From positions 127,164 through 191,163 of the forward strand of contig NZ_JAAIXZ010000018.1 in the NCBI RefSeq assembly GCF_010894435.1: a stretch of 64,000 bases of DNA, read 5' to 3'. The DNA comes from Pyxidicoccus trucidator (GTDB lineage Bacteria > Myxococcota > Myxococcia > Myxococcales > Myxococcaceae). Position 1 is the stretch's first letter, and each line of letters starts with the position of its first letter. The notes under the pieces are model-generated. The model did no database searches. It was not told the DNA's origin and saw nothing but the letters and a program-made list of their open reading frames with translations. A program made the position numbers and the translations under genes. Below, piece by piece: positions 16,236 through 24,158 of this stretch.

Positions 16236-16338
16236 GCGGGTCGTCACGGGTGTCGGACGAAATCCCCTGGGAATTTGTTCCCGCGCACTGTCCGGCAGCG
16301 AGCCCCGGGCCGTCGCGCTTCGTTGAGAAGGCGAAACT

Positions 16339-16350
16339 GGTTCCGGAACC
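16339..16350. promoter_or_regulatory. GGTTCCGGAACC palindrome
   Basis: A perfect 12-bp palindrome, 69 bp upstream of the chosen start of the molybdenum-hydroxylase operon, in an otherwise plain 183-bp intergenic stretch. It may be a regulator-binding site. No -35/-10 pair is convincing here. Confidence 0.3.
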
Positions 16351-16418
16351 GTCACCCACGGGTTTGGAGGAAACGTAACGGCTTTTGTAACGATGTGGGC
16401 CGAGAGGAGCACTCGACC

Positions 16419-17063
16419 TTGGCCCCACCCGATGATGATTCCGACCCCAAGCCGTTGCTTCCCAAGCTCAGCCGCCGCGCCTTCTTCACCGGCGCGGGCG
16501 CGTCCGCGCTGACCGCCACGCTGGCGCAGACCGCCGCGCAGGCGGCCGGCACCGCGGCTCCTCCCGTCCTGGGGCCCGAGCCGTCGACCCTGCAGCTCTC
16601 CATCAATGGCCGCACCGTCTCCGTCCAGGCGGACCCCGGCACCACGCTGGCGGAGCTGCTGCGCCACCAGCTCGGCATGACGGGGACGAAGGTGAGCTGT
16701 GACAGGGGCGCCTGCTCGGCGTGCACGGTGTGGCTCGACGGCGAGGTGGCCGCGAGCTGCATGACGCTGGCCTTCGATGCCCGGGGCCGGAAGGTCACCA
16801 CCATCGAAGGGCTCGCGAAGGGCGACGAGCTCCACCCCGTGCAGCGCGCCTTCGTGGAGAACGACGCGCTCCAGTGCGGGTTCTGCACCCCCGGCATGGT
16901 GATGAGCTGCGCCGCGCTGGTGGACCGCAATCCGAAGTGCACGCTCGACGAGGTGAAGCAGGCGGTCAGCGGCCATCTATGCCGGTGCGGCACCTATCCC
17001 AACGTCTTCAAGGCCACCCTCGCCGCGGCCAAGGCGAGCGGCAAGGGCAAGGGGAAGAGCTGA
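16419..17063 (+). CDS. paoA: Tat-exported 2Fe-2S subunit of aldehyde/xanthine oxidoreductase (PaoA-like)
   Basis: 214 aa. It has a twin-arginine signal (PKLSRRAFFTGAGASALTATLAQ), so the complex is predicted to be periplasmic. The plant-type cluster motif is CDRGACSACTVWLDG with a further Cys in AASC. The second, alpha-helical cluster motif is CGFCTPGMV, followed by GHLCRCGTYPN. Role: passes electrons from the Mo site to FAD. I chose TTG 16419 because GAGAGGAG lies 10 nt upstream; GTG 16395 is an alternative. Its stop overlaps the next ATG (TGATG), giving the three-subunit operon small-large-FAD. Confidence 0.9.
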   Translation: MAPPDDDSDPKPLLPKLSRRAFFTGAGASALTATLAQTAAQAAGTAAPPVLGPEPSTLQLSINGRTVSVQADPGTTLAELLRHQLGMTGTKVSCDRGACSACTVWLDGEVAASCMTLAFDARGRKVTTIEGLAKGDELHPVQRAFVENDALQCGFCTPGMVMSCAALVDRNPKCTLDEVKQAVSGHLCRCGTYPNVFKATLAAAKASGKGKGKS

Positions 17064-19540
17064 TGCAGGACGTCAAGGACACCACGGGCACCCAGGCCCC
17101 CAGCAAGCCGGCCGAAGGCGGGAAGCAGGCCGCGGGCCCCCAGAAGCCGCCGCCCCCCAACCCGGGCCCCGCGCGGCAGCAGGTCATGGCCTACGGCATC
17201 GTCGGCGAGGGGCTGAAGCAGGTCACCCGGCGGGTGCCCGAGGACGAGCCCCCTCCCCTGCCGGAGAACGCGAAGCTGAAGTCCATCGGCAAGCCCATCT
17301 CCCGCCTGGACGGCGTGGAGAAGGTCACCGGCCGGGCCCGCTACACCTTCGACATCCAGCTTCCCGGAATGCTCTGGGGCCAGCGGCTGCTGTCGCCGTA
17401 CCCCCATGCGCGCATCAAGTCCATCGACACCTCGGCGGCCGAGCGCTACCCGGGGGTCCGCGCCATCCACATCATGGAGCGGGTCTTCTCGGCGGCGCGG
17501 CTCCGGGACCCGAAGGCGGAGCAGGGCAGCCGCTACCCCACCATCCGCTATGCGGGCCAGCCCATCGTCGGCGTGGCCGCCGACTCGCCCCGCGCCGCCG
17601 AGGCCGCGGTCCGACTCATCAAGGTGGAGTACGAGCGCCTCCCCCATGTCAGCGGGCTCGAGGATGCGATGAAGGAGGACGCACCTCGCGTCTTTCCCGG
17701 CCCCACCGAGCAGGCATCCACGGCGGGAGGCGGAGGCGCGCCCCCGGGCCTGCCCCAGAAGGGCAACGTGCGCGGCCCCGATACGAAGCCGCGAGGCGTG
17801 GGCCCTCGCGGGGATGTCGAGAAGGGCTTCCGCGAGTCCGACGTCGTGGTCGAGACGGAGTTCCGCACCCAGGTGCAGACCCACGTGCCCATGGAGCCGC
17901 ATGGGCTCGTCGCGGACTGGAAGGACGACGTGCTCACCCTCTACGCGTCCACCCAGCACGTCGGCAGCGTCCGGGACGAGGCCGCCGAGTACTTCGACCT
18001 GCCGAAGAGCAGGGTCCGCGTCCTCAGCGACTTCACCGGTGGCGGCTTCGGCGCGAAGTACGGCATCGGCAGCTTCGGGCTGCTCGCCATCCACCTCTCG
18101 CGCAAGGCGGGGGCGCCGGTGCGGATGGTCCTGGACCGCCGCGACGAGCATGTGTCGGGCGGCAACCGGCCGAGCAGCATCCAGCGCCTCAAGCTCGGCG
18201 CGAAGCGTGACGGCACGCTCGTGGCGCTCCAGGTGCAGGCCCATGGCACCGGCGGCGTGGCCGGAGGCGCGGGGGTCGGCTTCTGCCACTCCACGCTCTA
18301 CGAGTGCCCGAATGTGAAGGTGGAGCAATACGACGTCTTCACCAACGCCGGCCCGTGCGCGGCCTTCCGTGCGCCCGGCCAGGTCCAGGGCATCTTCGCC
18401 CTCGAGCAGGCCGTCGACGAGCTGGCGGAGAAGCTCGGGATGGACCCCATCGCCCTCCGCACGAAGATTGACGTCTCGGGGACTGACGACAGCCTGGCCC
18501 GCGCCTACGAGCGCCGGATGGGCGCCGACCGGTTCGGCTGGAGCAAGCGGCGGCCCGCGGGCTCGGACAAGGGCCCCATCAAGCGGGGAATGGGCTTCGC
18601 GCAGTCCCAGTGGATCTACCTGGTCCACCGCAACACCGCCTGCGAGGTCCGGGTGACGGGAGATGGCTCCGTCGAGGCCTTCAACGCCACCCAGGACATC
18701 GGCACGGGCACGCGGACCATCCTCGCGCAGGTGGTGGCGGAGGAGTTCGGCCTGCGGCCCGAGCAGATTGGCGCCCACGTCGGAGACTCGCGCTACCCGA
18801 TGGGGCCCGCCTCCGGTGGCAGCCGGGTCACCAGCTCCCTCACGCCGGCCGCCCGGAACGCCGCGCACCGCTGCGTGCGGGACCTGGCCTCACGGCTGGC
18901 GCCCCACTTCCAGGCGAGCGCGGACGACATCGTCTTCGCTGACGGGAAGGTCCTGGTGAAGGGGAAGCCCGCGACGGCGATTCCCTTCAAGGAGGCCGTC
19001 AAGAAGGCCGGGGTGGTGGAGCTCTCCCACCGCGCCGAGCGCCGCGACGACTACGAGGGCTACATGATGGTCACCCCGGAGATCAGCATCAGCCGGCACG
19101 GCATTGGCGGCGTGCAGTTCGCCGAGGTCGAGGTCGACACGGAGACCGGCATCGTCAAGGTGGAGCGGGTCGTCGCCGTGCACGACTGCGGGCGCCCCAT
19201 CAACCCCAAGCTCACGGAGAGTCAAATCTACGGCGGGGTGATTCAGGGGGTGAGCTATGCCCTCTACGAGGAGCGGCACCTGGACCTCGCCAGCGGGCAC
19301 CAGCTCAACGCCAACGTCGACCAGTACAAGATTGTCGGCTCGCGCGAGGTGCCAGGCATCGAGGTCATCCTCCTGGAGCAGCTCGGCGCGCAGTCCTCGA
19401 CGGATGCGCGCGGAGTGGCCGAGCCCGCCAACGTGGCGACAGCGGCCGCGGTGGCCAATGCCTTCTACAACGCGACGGGCAAGCGCATCCGCACGCTGCC
19501 CATGACACCCGCCAACGTCCTCGCGGCGCTGCGCGCCTGA
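17063..19540 (+). CDS. paoC: Molybdenum cofactor-binding large subunit (PaoC/XdhA-like)
   Basis: 825 aa. An unusual Pro/Gly/Lys-rich N-terminal extension (about 70 aa) precedes the a/b hammerhead domain (ISRLDGVEKVTGRARYTFDIQLPGM, RYAGQPIVGVAADSP). The Mo-cofactor domains carry FTGGGFGAKYG, AFRAPGQ (pterin contact) and QDIGTGTRTILAQVVAEEFG. The catalytic base Glu is expected in GVAEPANVATAAAVANAF near the C-terminus. A second Pro/Gly-rich insert lies near residue 220. Reaction: water-derived hydroxylation of an aldehyde or N-heterocycle; substrate unknown. It overlaps the small-subunit gene by 1 nt. No XdhC/PaoD maturation gene is within the window. Confidence 0.92.
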   Translation: MQDVKDTTGTQAPSKPAEGGKQAAGPQKPPPPNPGPARQQVMAYGIVGEGLKQVTRRVPEDEPPPLPENAKLKSIGKPISRLDGVEKVTGRARYTFDIQLPGMLWGQRLLSPYPHARIKSIDTSAAERYPGVRAIHIMERVFSAARLRDPKAEQGSRYPTIRYAGQPIVGVAADSPRAAEAAVRLIKVEYERLPHVSGLEDAMKEDAPRVFPGPTEQASTAGGGGAPPGLPQKGNVRGPDTKPRGVGPRGDVEKGFRESDVVVETEFRTQVQTHVPMEPHGLVADWKDDVLTLYASTQHVGSVRDEAAEYFDLPKSRVRVLSDFTGGGFGAKYGIGSFGLLAIHLSRKAGAPVRMVLDRRDEHVSGGNRPSSIQRLKLGAKRDGTLVALQVQAHGTGGVAGGAGVGFCHSTLYECPNVKVEQYDVFTNAGPCAAFRAPGQVQGIFALEQAVDELAEKLGMDPIALRTKIDVSGTDDSLARAYERRMGADRFGWSKRRPAGSDKGPIKRGMGFAQSQWIYLVHRNTACEVRVTGDGSVEAFNATQDIGTGTRTILAQVVAEEFGLRPEQIGAHVGDSRYPMGPASGGSRVTSSLTPAARNAAHRCVRDLASRLAPHFQASADDIVFADGKVLVKGKPATAIPFKEAVKKAGVVELSHRAERRDDYEGYMMVTPEISISRHGIGGVQFAEVEVDTETGIVKVERVVAVHDCGRPINPKLTESQIYGGVIQGVSYALYEERHLDLASGHQLNANVDQYKIVGSREVPGIEVILLEQLGAQSSTDARGVAEPANVATAAAVANAFYNATGKRIRTLPMTPANVLAALRA

Positions 19541-19556
19541 GCGGACTGGAGGATTC

Positions 19557-20546
19557 ATGCAGAGCTTCGAGTGGGTGGATGCGGAGTCCGTGGAGCAGGC
19601 CGCCTTGCTGCTGGGTGAGACAAGCGACCGCAAGCCCGTCCTTGCAAAGGCCGGCGGGATGGACCTGCTGGACTTGATGAAGAACGGCGTCGTCGCTCCC
19701 CAGCGGGTGGTCAACCTCAAGAGCATCAAGGGCCTGGACGGGGTGCGCTTCGACGCGAAGCAGGGCCTGGAGCTCGGCGCCCTGGTGACGCTGGCGCGAC
19801 TCTCGCGGGAGTCCGACGTGCGCGGCCGCTTCGTGGCGCTGGCGGACGCGGCCGAGCACGCGGCGACGCCCCAGGTGCGCAACGCCGCCACCATCGGGGG
19901 GAATCTCCTCCAGCGGCCCCGCTGCTGGTACTTCCGGAATGACTTCTTCCACCAGGCCGGGGGCGATGACGCCGAGCGGGTGCGCGAGGGGCAGAACCAG
20001 TACCACGCCATCTTCGACAACCAGCGCACGGCGATGGTGCACGCGTCCACGCCGGCCACGGCGCTCGTGGCCTACGGGGCGACGGTGGAGCTCACCGGGC
20101 CCGGCGGAAAGACGCGGGTGGTGCCGGTGTCCGAGCTCCTGCTGCCCCCGGACATGAAGCGCCCGCGCGACACGGTCATTGCGCCGAACGAGGTGCTGAC
20201 CCGCGTGCGCATCCCCGTGCCCGGAGCGGGAACGAAGGCGGCGTACCACAAGCAGGGTGAGCGCGAGAGCTACGACTGGCCCATCTGCGACGTCGCGGTG
20301 GTGCTGCGGATGGACGGCAGGGTCGTCCGTCAGGCGTCCATCGTCATGGGCTGGGTGGCGCCGACGCCCCGGCGCGCGACGGAGGCGGAGAAGCTGCTGG
20401 TGGGCAAGCCGGTCGACGAGGAACTCGCACGGCAGGTGGCGAAGGCGGCCGTGAGCGGAGCGACGCCGCTGTCCAAGAACGCCTACAAGGTCCCCGTCCT
20501 CGAAGCGGTGGTGCGCAGGACGGTCCTCGCCGCGTCGAAGGCCTGA
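19557..20546 (+). CDS. paoB: FAD-binding subunit of Mo hydroxylase (PaoB-like)
   Basis: 329 aa. It has the FAD-binding VAO-like fold (LAKAGGMDLLDLMK for the pyrophosphate loop; NAATIGGNLLQRPR). After that the loop RCWYFRNDFF...QYHAIF matches the PaoB/YagS type, which in E. coli binds an extra 4Fe-4S cluster. Here only Cys123 remains in the loop, so the cluster is probably absent. The C-terminal domain is the CO-dehydrogenase flavoprotein type (VCDVAVVLRMDGRVVRQASIVMG). It starts 16 nt after the large subunit gene (ribosome site CTGGAGG). Confidence 0.9.
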   Translation: MQSFEWVDAESVEQAALLLGETSDRKPVLAKAGGMDLLDLMKNGVVAPQRVVNLKSIKGLDGVRFDAKQGLELGALVTLARLSRESDVRGRFVALADAAEHAATPQVRNAATIGGNLLQRPRCWYFRNDFFHQAGGDDAERVREGQNQYHAIFDNQRTAMVHASTPATALVAYGATVELTGPGGKTRVVPVSELLLPPDMKRPRDTVIAPNEVLTRVRIPVPGAGTKAAYHKQGERESYDWPICDVAVVLRMDGRVVRQASIVMGWVAPTPRRATEAEKLLVGKPVDEELARQVAKAAVSGATPLSKNAYKVPVLEAVVRRTVLAASKA

Positions 20547-20555
20547 GGGGCACGC

Positions 20556-20813
20556 ATGGACTCGAGCAGCGAGCAGAAGCCACCTCCCGTCTGCCGGCGC
20601 CTGCGCTCCAAGGGGACGCCGGGCTTCCGGTACGACGCGGCGGTGGAGTGGGACTCGGGCTTCGTCTCGACGGCGACGTTCTGGTGCGTCTCGACGGGGG
20701 AGAGCGTGGGGCCGGATGACGACCTCGTGCACCCGCATTCCTGCGGAGGGGCCCGCGCCTGCTTCCGTGAGCCCCTGGAGGAACCGGAGGAGGACTCGCG
20801 GATTCTGGAGTGA
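20556..20813 (+). CDS. Small hypothetical protein downstream of Mo hydroxylase
   Basis: 85 aa, starting MDSSSEQKPPPVCRRL after a GAGGGG ribosome site 9 nt past the FAD-subunit stop, so probably part of that operon. It has four Cys (CRRL, FWC, SCGG, ACF), several acidic residues at the C-terminus (EEPEEDSRILE), and no signal peptide or membrane helix. I do not recognise a family. The Cys could bind metal, but no standard motif is visible. Confidence 0.65.
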   Translation: MDSSSEQKPPPVCRRLRSKGTPGFRYDAAVEWDSGFVSTATFWCVSTGESVGPDDDLVHPHSCGGARACFREPLEEPEEDSRILE

Positions 20814-20892
20814 GGTGTTCCCGAAGGCGGCGCTGCCAGCCAGGATGGGCTCGCGGGTTCCCTGAACCGCGAACCGCCTGGCCGCCTTCCGG

Positions 20893-22089
20893 ATGAAACG
20901 ACCGTTCCGCCTCTCCCGCCTCCTTCCACTGCTCGCCTTCCTGGCGCTGCTGAACCCCGTGGGCGGCCTGCTGCTGGTGGCGGTGTTCTTCGCGCCTTCC
21001 GGGACACCCCCGCTCCTGCACTTCCTCAAGGGCATCCTGCGCGAGTACAGCCTCGTCCTGCTGTTGCCCGCGCTCGTGACGGCGCTGCTCACCGTCTATG
21101 TGACTCATTCCGGGAGGTGGACCTGGCTGCGCTGGGGAGCATGGGCCGTCGTGCTCCTCCTCCTCTACGCCGCGTTGACGCCCGCGCTCTCCGCGTGGCG
21201 GATGGCCCGGACGCACGGAATCCCGCTCAGCTTCCGCGAGTACTTCCGGCCCCTCGTGGCCGACCGGCCGCTCCCGAGCCAGACGGTGCGCTTCGCCACC
21301 GTCGAAGGCGTCGACCTGCATGCCGACATCTTCCTCCCCGACGTCCGGACCTCCGACGCCCGGCCGGCCGTGCTGTACCTCCACGGCGGTGGGTGGAGCG
21401 GAGGGGAGCGCGGCTATGCCCGAGCCTGGGCCGACTTCCTCACCTCGCGCGGCTACCCGGTCATCAGCCTGGACTACCGGCTGTTCCCTCCCGCCACCGG
21501 CCTGAAGGCGCCAGGGGACGTCCAGTGCGGCATCGCCTGGGTGAAGGCGCACGCGGCCACCTACGGCATCGACCCGGCCCAGCTCGTCCTGTTCGGCGAG
21601 TCCGCGGGCGGGCACCTCGCCACCCTCGTCGCCTATGCCACGGGCGACTCGCGGCTCCCCTCCTCCTGCGACGCCGGAGACACGTCCGTGAAGGCGGTCA
21701 TCAGCTTCTATGCCCCCAGCGACCTTGCCGGGCACGCCACACGCTCCGGTGCGGACTCGCGGCGGAACCTGGAGGGCTTCACCGGGGTGCCCCTGGAGGG
21801 CCATGAGGACCTGTACGCCCTGCTCTCCCCGCTCACTCACGTCGGCCCGGAAGCCCCTCCCACGCTCCTCGTCCACGGAGGGGCGGACAGCGAGGTGCCG
21901 CTCGACGCCTCACAGGCGCTGGCCACCCGGCTCGGTCAGGCCCGCGTGCCGCACCAGCTCTTCACGCTGCCGTACGCGGAGCATGCTTTCGACGTCTGGG
22001 ATGGCGGCTTCGGCCGCCAGCTCGCCCAGGCCCTCGTCGGACGGTTCCTCCAGCAGCACGTGCCCGTCGGAGACCACCCCCGTCCTTGA
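20893..22089 (+). CDS. Membrane-anchored alpha/beta hydrolase (esterase/lipase)
   Basis: 398 aa. The N-terminal third has three or four hydrophobic helices (about residues 8-35, 50-72, 80-100), so it is predicted to sit in the inner membrane. The catalytic domain starts near residue 135. It has the oxyanion HGGGWSGGERG motif of HSL/BD-FAE-type esterases, nucleophile GESAGG, Asp in VHGGADSEVPL and His in YAEHAF. Expected reaction: ester hydrolysis; substrate unknown. It begins 79 bp after the small hypothetical gene and converges with the zinc-ribbon protease gene, 27 bp between stops. Confidence 0.88.
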   Translation: MKRPFRLSRLLPLLAFLALLNPVGGLLLVAVFFAPSGTPPLLHFLKGILREYSLVLLLPALVTALLTVYVTHSGRWTWLRWGAWAVVLLLLYAALTPALSAWRMARTHGIPLSFREYFRPLVADRPLPSQTVRFATVEGVDLHADIFLPDVRTSDARPAVLYLHGGGWSGGERGYARAWADFLTSRGYPVISLDYRLFPPATGLKAPGDVQCGIAWVKAHAATYGIDPAQLVLFGESAGGHLATLVAYATGDSRLPSSCDAGDTSVKAVISFYAPSDLAGHATRSGADSRRNLEGFTGVPLEGHEDLYALLSPLTHVGPEAPPTLLVHGGADSEVPLDASQALATRLGQARVPHQLFTLPYAEHAFDVWDGGFGRQLAQALVGRFLQQHVPVGDHPRP

Positions 22090-22116
22090 GTCAGCGTGGC
22101 ACCCCGGCCCGGCGGC

Positions 22117-23952
22117 CTACTGGCGCCACGCCTGGGGCACCTTCTTCTCGGAGGCGTACCGCTCCAGGTCCGCGAGCTGGCCGGTCGCCAGCTTCAGCTC
22201 CACCTCCACCTCCCAGCGGCGCTTCGAGGCCGTTCCTCCGGCCTCCGCTTCCAGCAGACGGCGCTTCTCCTCCTCCAGGCGGGAGATGCGAGCCCGCGCC
22301 TGGACGAACTTCGAGCGCCACTCGTCGGCCTCCTGCCGCGAGCGGTCCTCCTCCACGCGCTTCTTCCAGAGGGCCTGCTGCCACAGCTGGATGCCCCCCT
22401 TGTTGCGCTTGTACTCGTCGCGCGCGGCGTGGACGTCCTTGAGCGGCACGTCGAAGCGCTCGGTCTCCTCTCCCGCCGGCTCCAGCTTCAGCGAGGCGTT
22501 CCCCGCGCCGGACAGCGTGCAGTCCTCCACCGGCAGCCTCGCCGCGCCCACGTGGATTCCCTCCGTGAGCCCTCGCGCCATGAGCCAGCGCAGGCGCCGG
22601 GAGTCATCCTCCTGCGACATCGTGTCCCGCACCGGCCGCCAGTACTCGAAGTCCACGCTCAGCGAGCACGTCCTGCCCTCCGCCTCCAGCGCCATGCGGC
22701 GCAGCACGCGGCGCGGCGCGGCGTCGAAGCGCTCGACGACCAGCGCCACCAGCCCCAGTCCGTCGACATGCCGGACCGAGAAGAGCACGGGCTTCTCGGT
22801 CTCCTGCTGGAAGCGCTGGATTTCCCGCTGCTCGTCGCGAGCCACGCGCGTCAGCAACGCGTCCCAGCGCGCCGTGGACTCGGGCGTGGTGGGGACGGTG
22901 ATGAGCTTGCTCGCGTAGGGAATGGGCAGCGCCAGCCCCATGCCGTCCGCGTTGTTGATCTTCATGGAGACGACGCCCACCACCTCGCCGCGCCCGTTCA
23001 GCAGCGGCCCTCCGCTGTTGCCCGGGTTGACCGAGGCGTTGAACTGCACGTAGCCGGTGCCCAGGTACTCGCGCCCCAGGAAGCCCACCTTCCCCTCGTG
23101 CACGGTGAAGTCCAGCCCCTTGGGGCTCCCGATGAAGACGAGCCGGTCTCCCGGCTGCAGGCTCGTCACGTCGCCAATCTTCAGGGGCGTCGCATTCGCC
23201 CCCACCACCCGGACGGTGGCGAGGTCCAGGTCCACGTCGGTCTTCAGCGTCTCCCCGAGGAGCTGGCGCCCGTCCGGCAGCAGCACCGTCATCATCTTCC
23301 CGGGCGGACAGACCACGTGCTCGTTGGTCAGCACCCGCTCCGGCTCCACGAAGAACCCGGAGCCCGTCTTGCCCTCGCACCGCAGGCTCACCGTGCTCGG
23401 CGAGGCGAGCCGGGAGATGTCCTGCGTGGAGAGCGCCCCTTCCGCCGCACCCTCCCTGGGTGACGGCGCGGGAGAGCCCGGGTCCCAGCCGGAGAGCTCC
23501 CGAGTCGCGCTCCGGAGCGTGGGAGAGCGGGCCGCCCAGACACCGAATGCGACACCGCCCAGCACCAGGACGGAGAGCGCCGCCACCAGGGCCCCTCGCG
23601 ACGAGCGCGGGGGAGTGGCCACTGGCACCTCGGAAGGCTGGAGGTACGCGTCGGCGCCGTGCTGCGAGAGCACCGCCAGCAGCTTCTGGGCGAAGGCGCT
23701 GGAGACACCACGGACCAGGCGGTCTCCCTGGATGCCGAGCACCACCCGCGCCTGGGAGAACGAAGGGGCGGGGGGGCCCAGCAGGGCCACCGCCCGCGCG
23801 AGGCCGAAGCGCTGGCGCTCGTCGAGCACGGCTTCCTTCAGCACCACATCCAGCAGGAGACTCGCCCCGCACGCGCAGCGAGCCTTGTCCCCCGCATCCG
23901 GCGCACCACACCGGAGGCACCTCACCTCGACCGCTTCGGACATCTTCGACAT
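22117..23952 (-). CDS. Zinc-ribbon membrane protein with HtrA-like trypsin domain
   Basis: 611 aa. The N-terminus holds a zinc-ribbon pattern (CLRCGAPDAGDKARCACG, residues 12-29). A helical region follows, then one transmembrane helix (GALVAALSVLVLGGVAFGVWA, about 140-160). The S1C trypsin-like domain spans about 195-380, with His in LTNEHVV, Asp in VDLDLATV and Ser in NPGNSGGPL, so the triad is intact. No PDZ domain is visible. Instead there is a beta-rich region and a charged coiled coil near residues 535-600 (QARARISRLEEEKRRLLEAEAG). The protease is predicted on the periplasmic side and the zinc ribbon in the cytoplasm. Substrate unknown. Confidence 0.87.
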   Translation of the reverse strand: MSKMSEAVEVRCLRCGAPDAGDKARCACGASLLLDVVLKEAVLDERQRFGLARAVALLGPPAPSFSQARVVLGIQGDRLVRGVSSAFAQKLLAVLSQHGADAYLQPSEVPVATPPRSSRGALVAALSVLVLGGVAFGVWAARSPTLRSATRELSGWDPGSPAPSPREGAAEGALSTQDISRLASPSTVSLRCEGKTGSGFFVEPERVLTNEHVVCPPGKMMTVLLPDGRQLLGETLKTDVDLDLATVRVVGANATPLKIGDVTSLQPGDRLVFIGSPKGLDFTVHEGKVGFLGREYLGTGYVQFNASVNPGNSGGPLLNGRGEVVGVVSMKINNADGMGLALPIPYASKLITVPTTPESTARWDALLTRVARDEQREIQRFQQETEKPVLFSVRHVDGLGLVALVVERFDAAPRRVLRRMALEAEGRTCSLSVDFEYWRPVRDTMSQEDDSRRLRWLMARGLTEGIHVGAARLPVEDCTLSGAGNASLKLEPAGEETERFDVPLKDVHAARDEYKRNKGGIQLWQQALWKKRVEEDRSRQEADEWRSKFVQARARISRLEEEKRRLLEAEAGGTASKRRWEVEVELKLATGQLADLERYASEKKVPQAWRQ

Positions 23953-24113
23953 GACCCCGCTACCGCACGGCAGAGGGCCGCCTCCCCAGAAGCGGGCCGC
24001 CCGTTCACCGTGTCAGGCTTTGCGCCAAGCATACCCTCGCTCAGCGTTGGAAGCCGAGAGGGGCAGGAAGGGCCCACCCGGTCTTGGCGGACACCCCGCT
24101 GCTCACGAAGCCA

Positions 24114-24144
24114 CCGGCCCTGGCGCACCTTCCGCCAGGGCCGG
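24114..24144 (-). terminator. 12-bp perfect GC hairpin after metalloprotease gene
   Basis: CCGGCCCTGGCG (24114-24125) and CGCCAGGGCCGG (24133-24144) pair perfectly across a 7-nt loop, beginning 15 bp past the minus-strand stop at 24159. No U-tract follows. Confidence 0.55.
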
Positions 24145-24158
24145 GGAGCTGCCCACAC

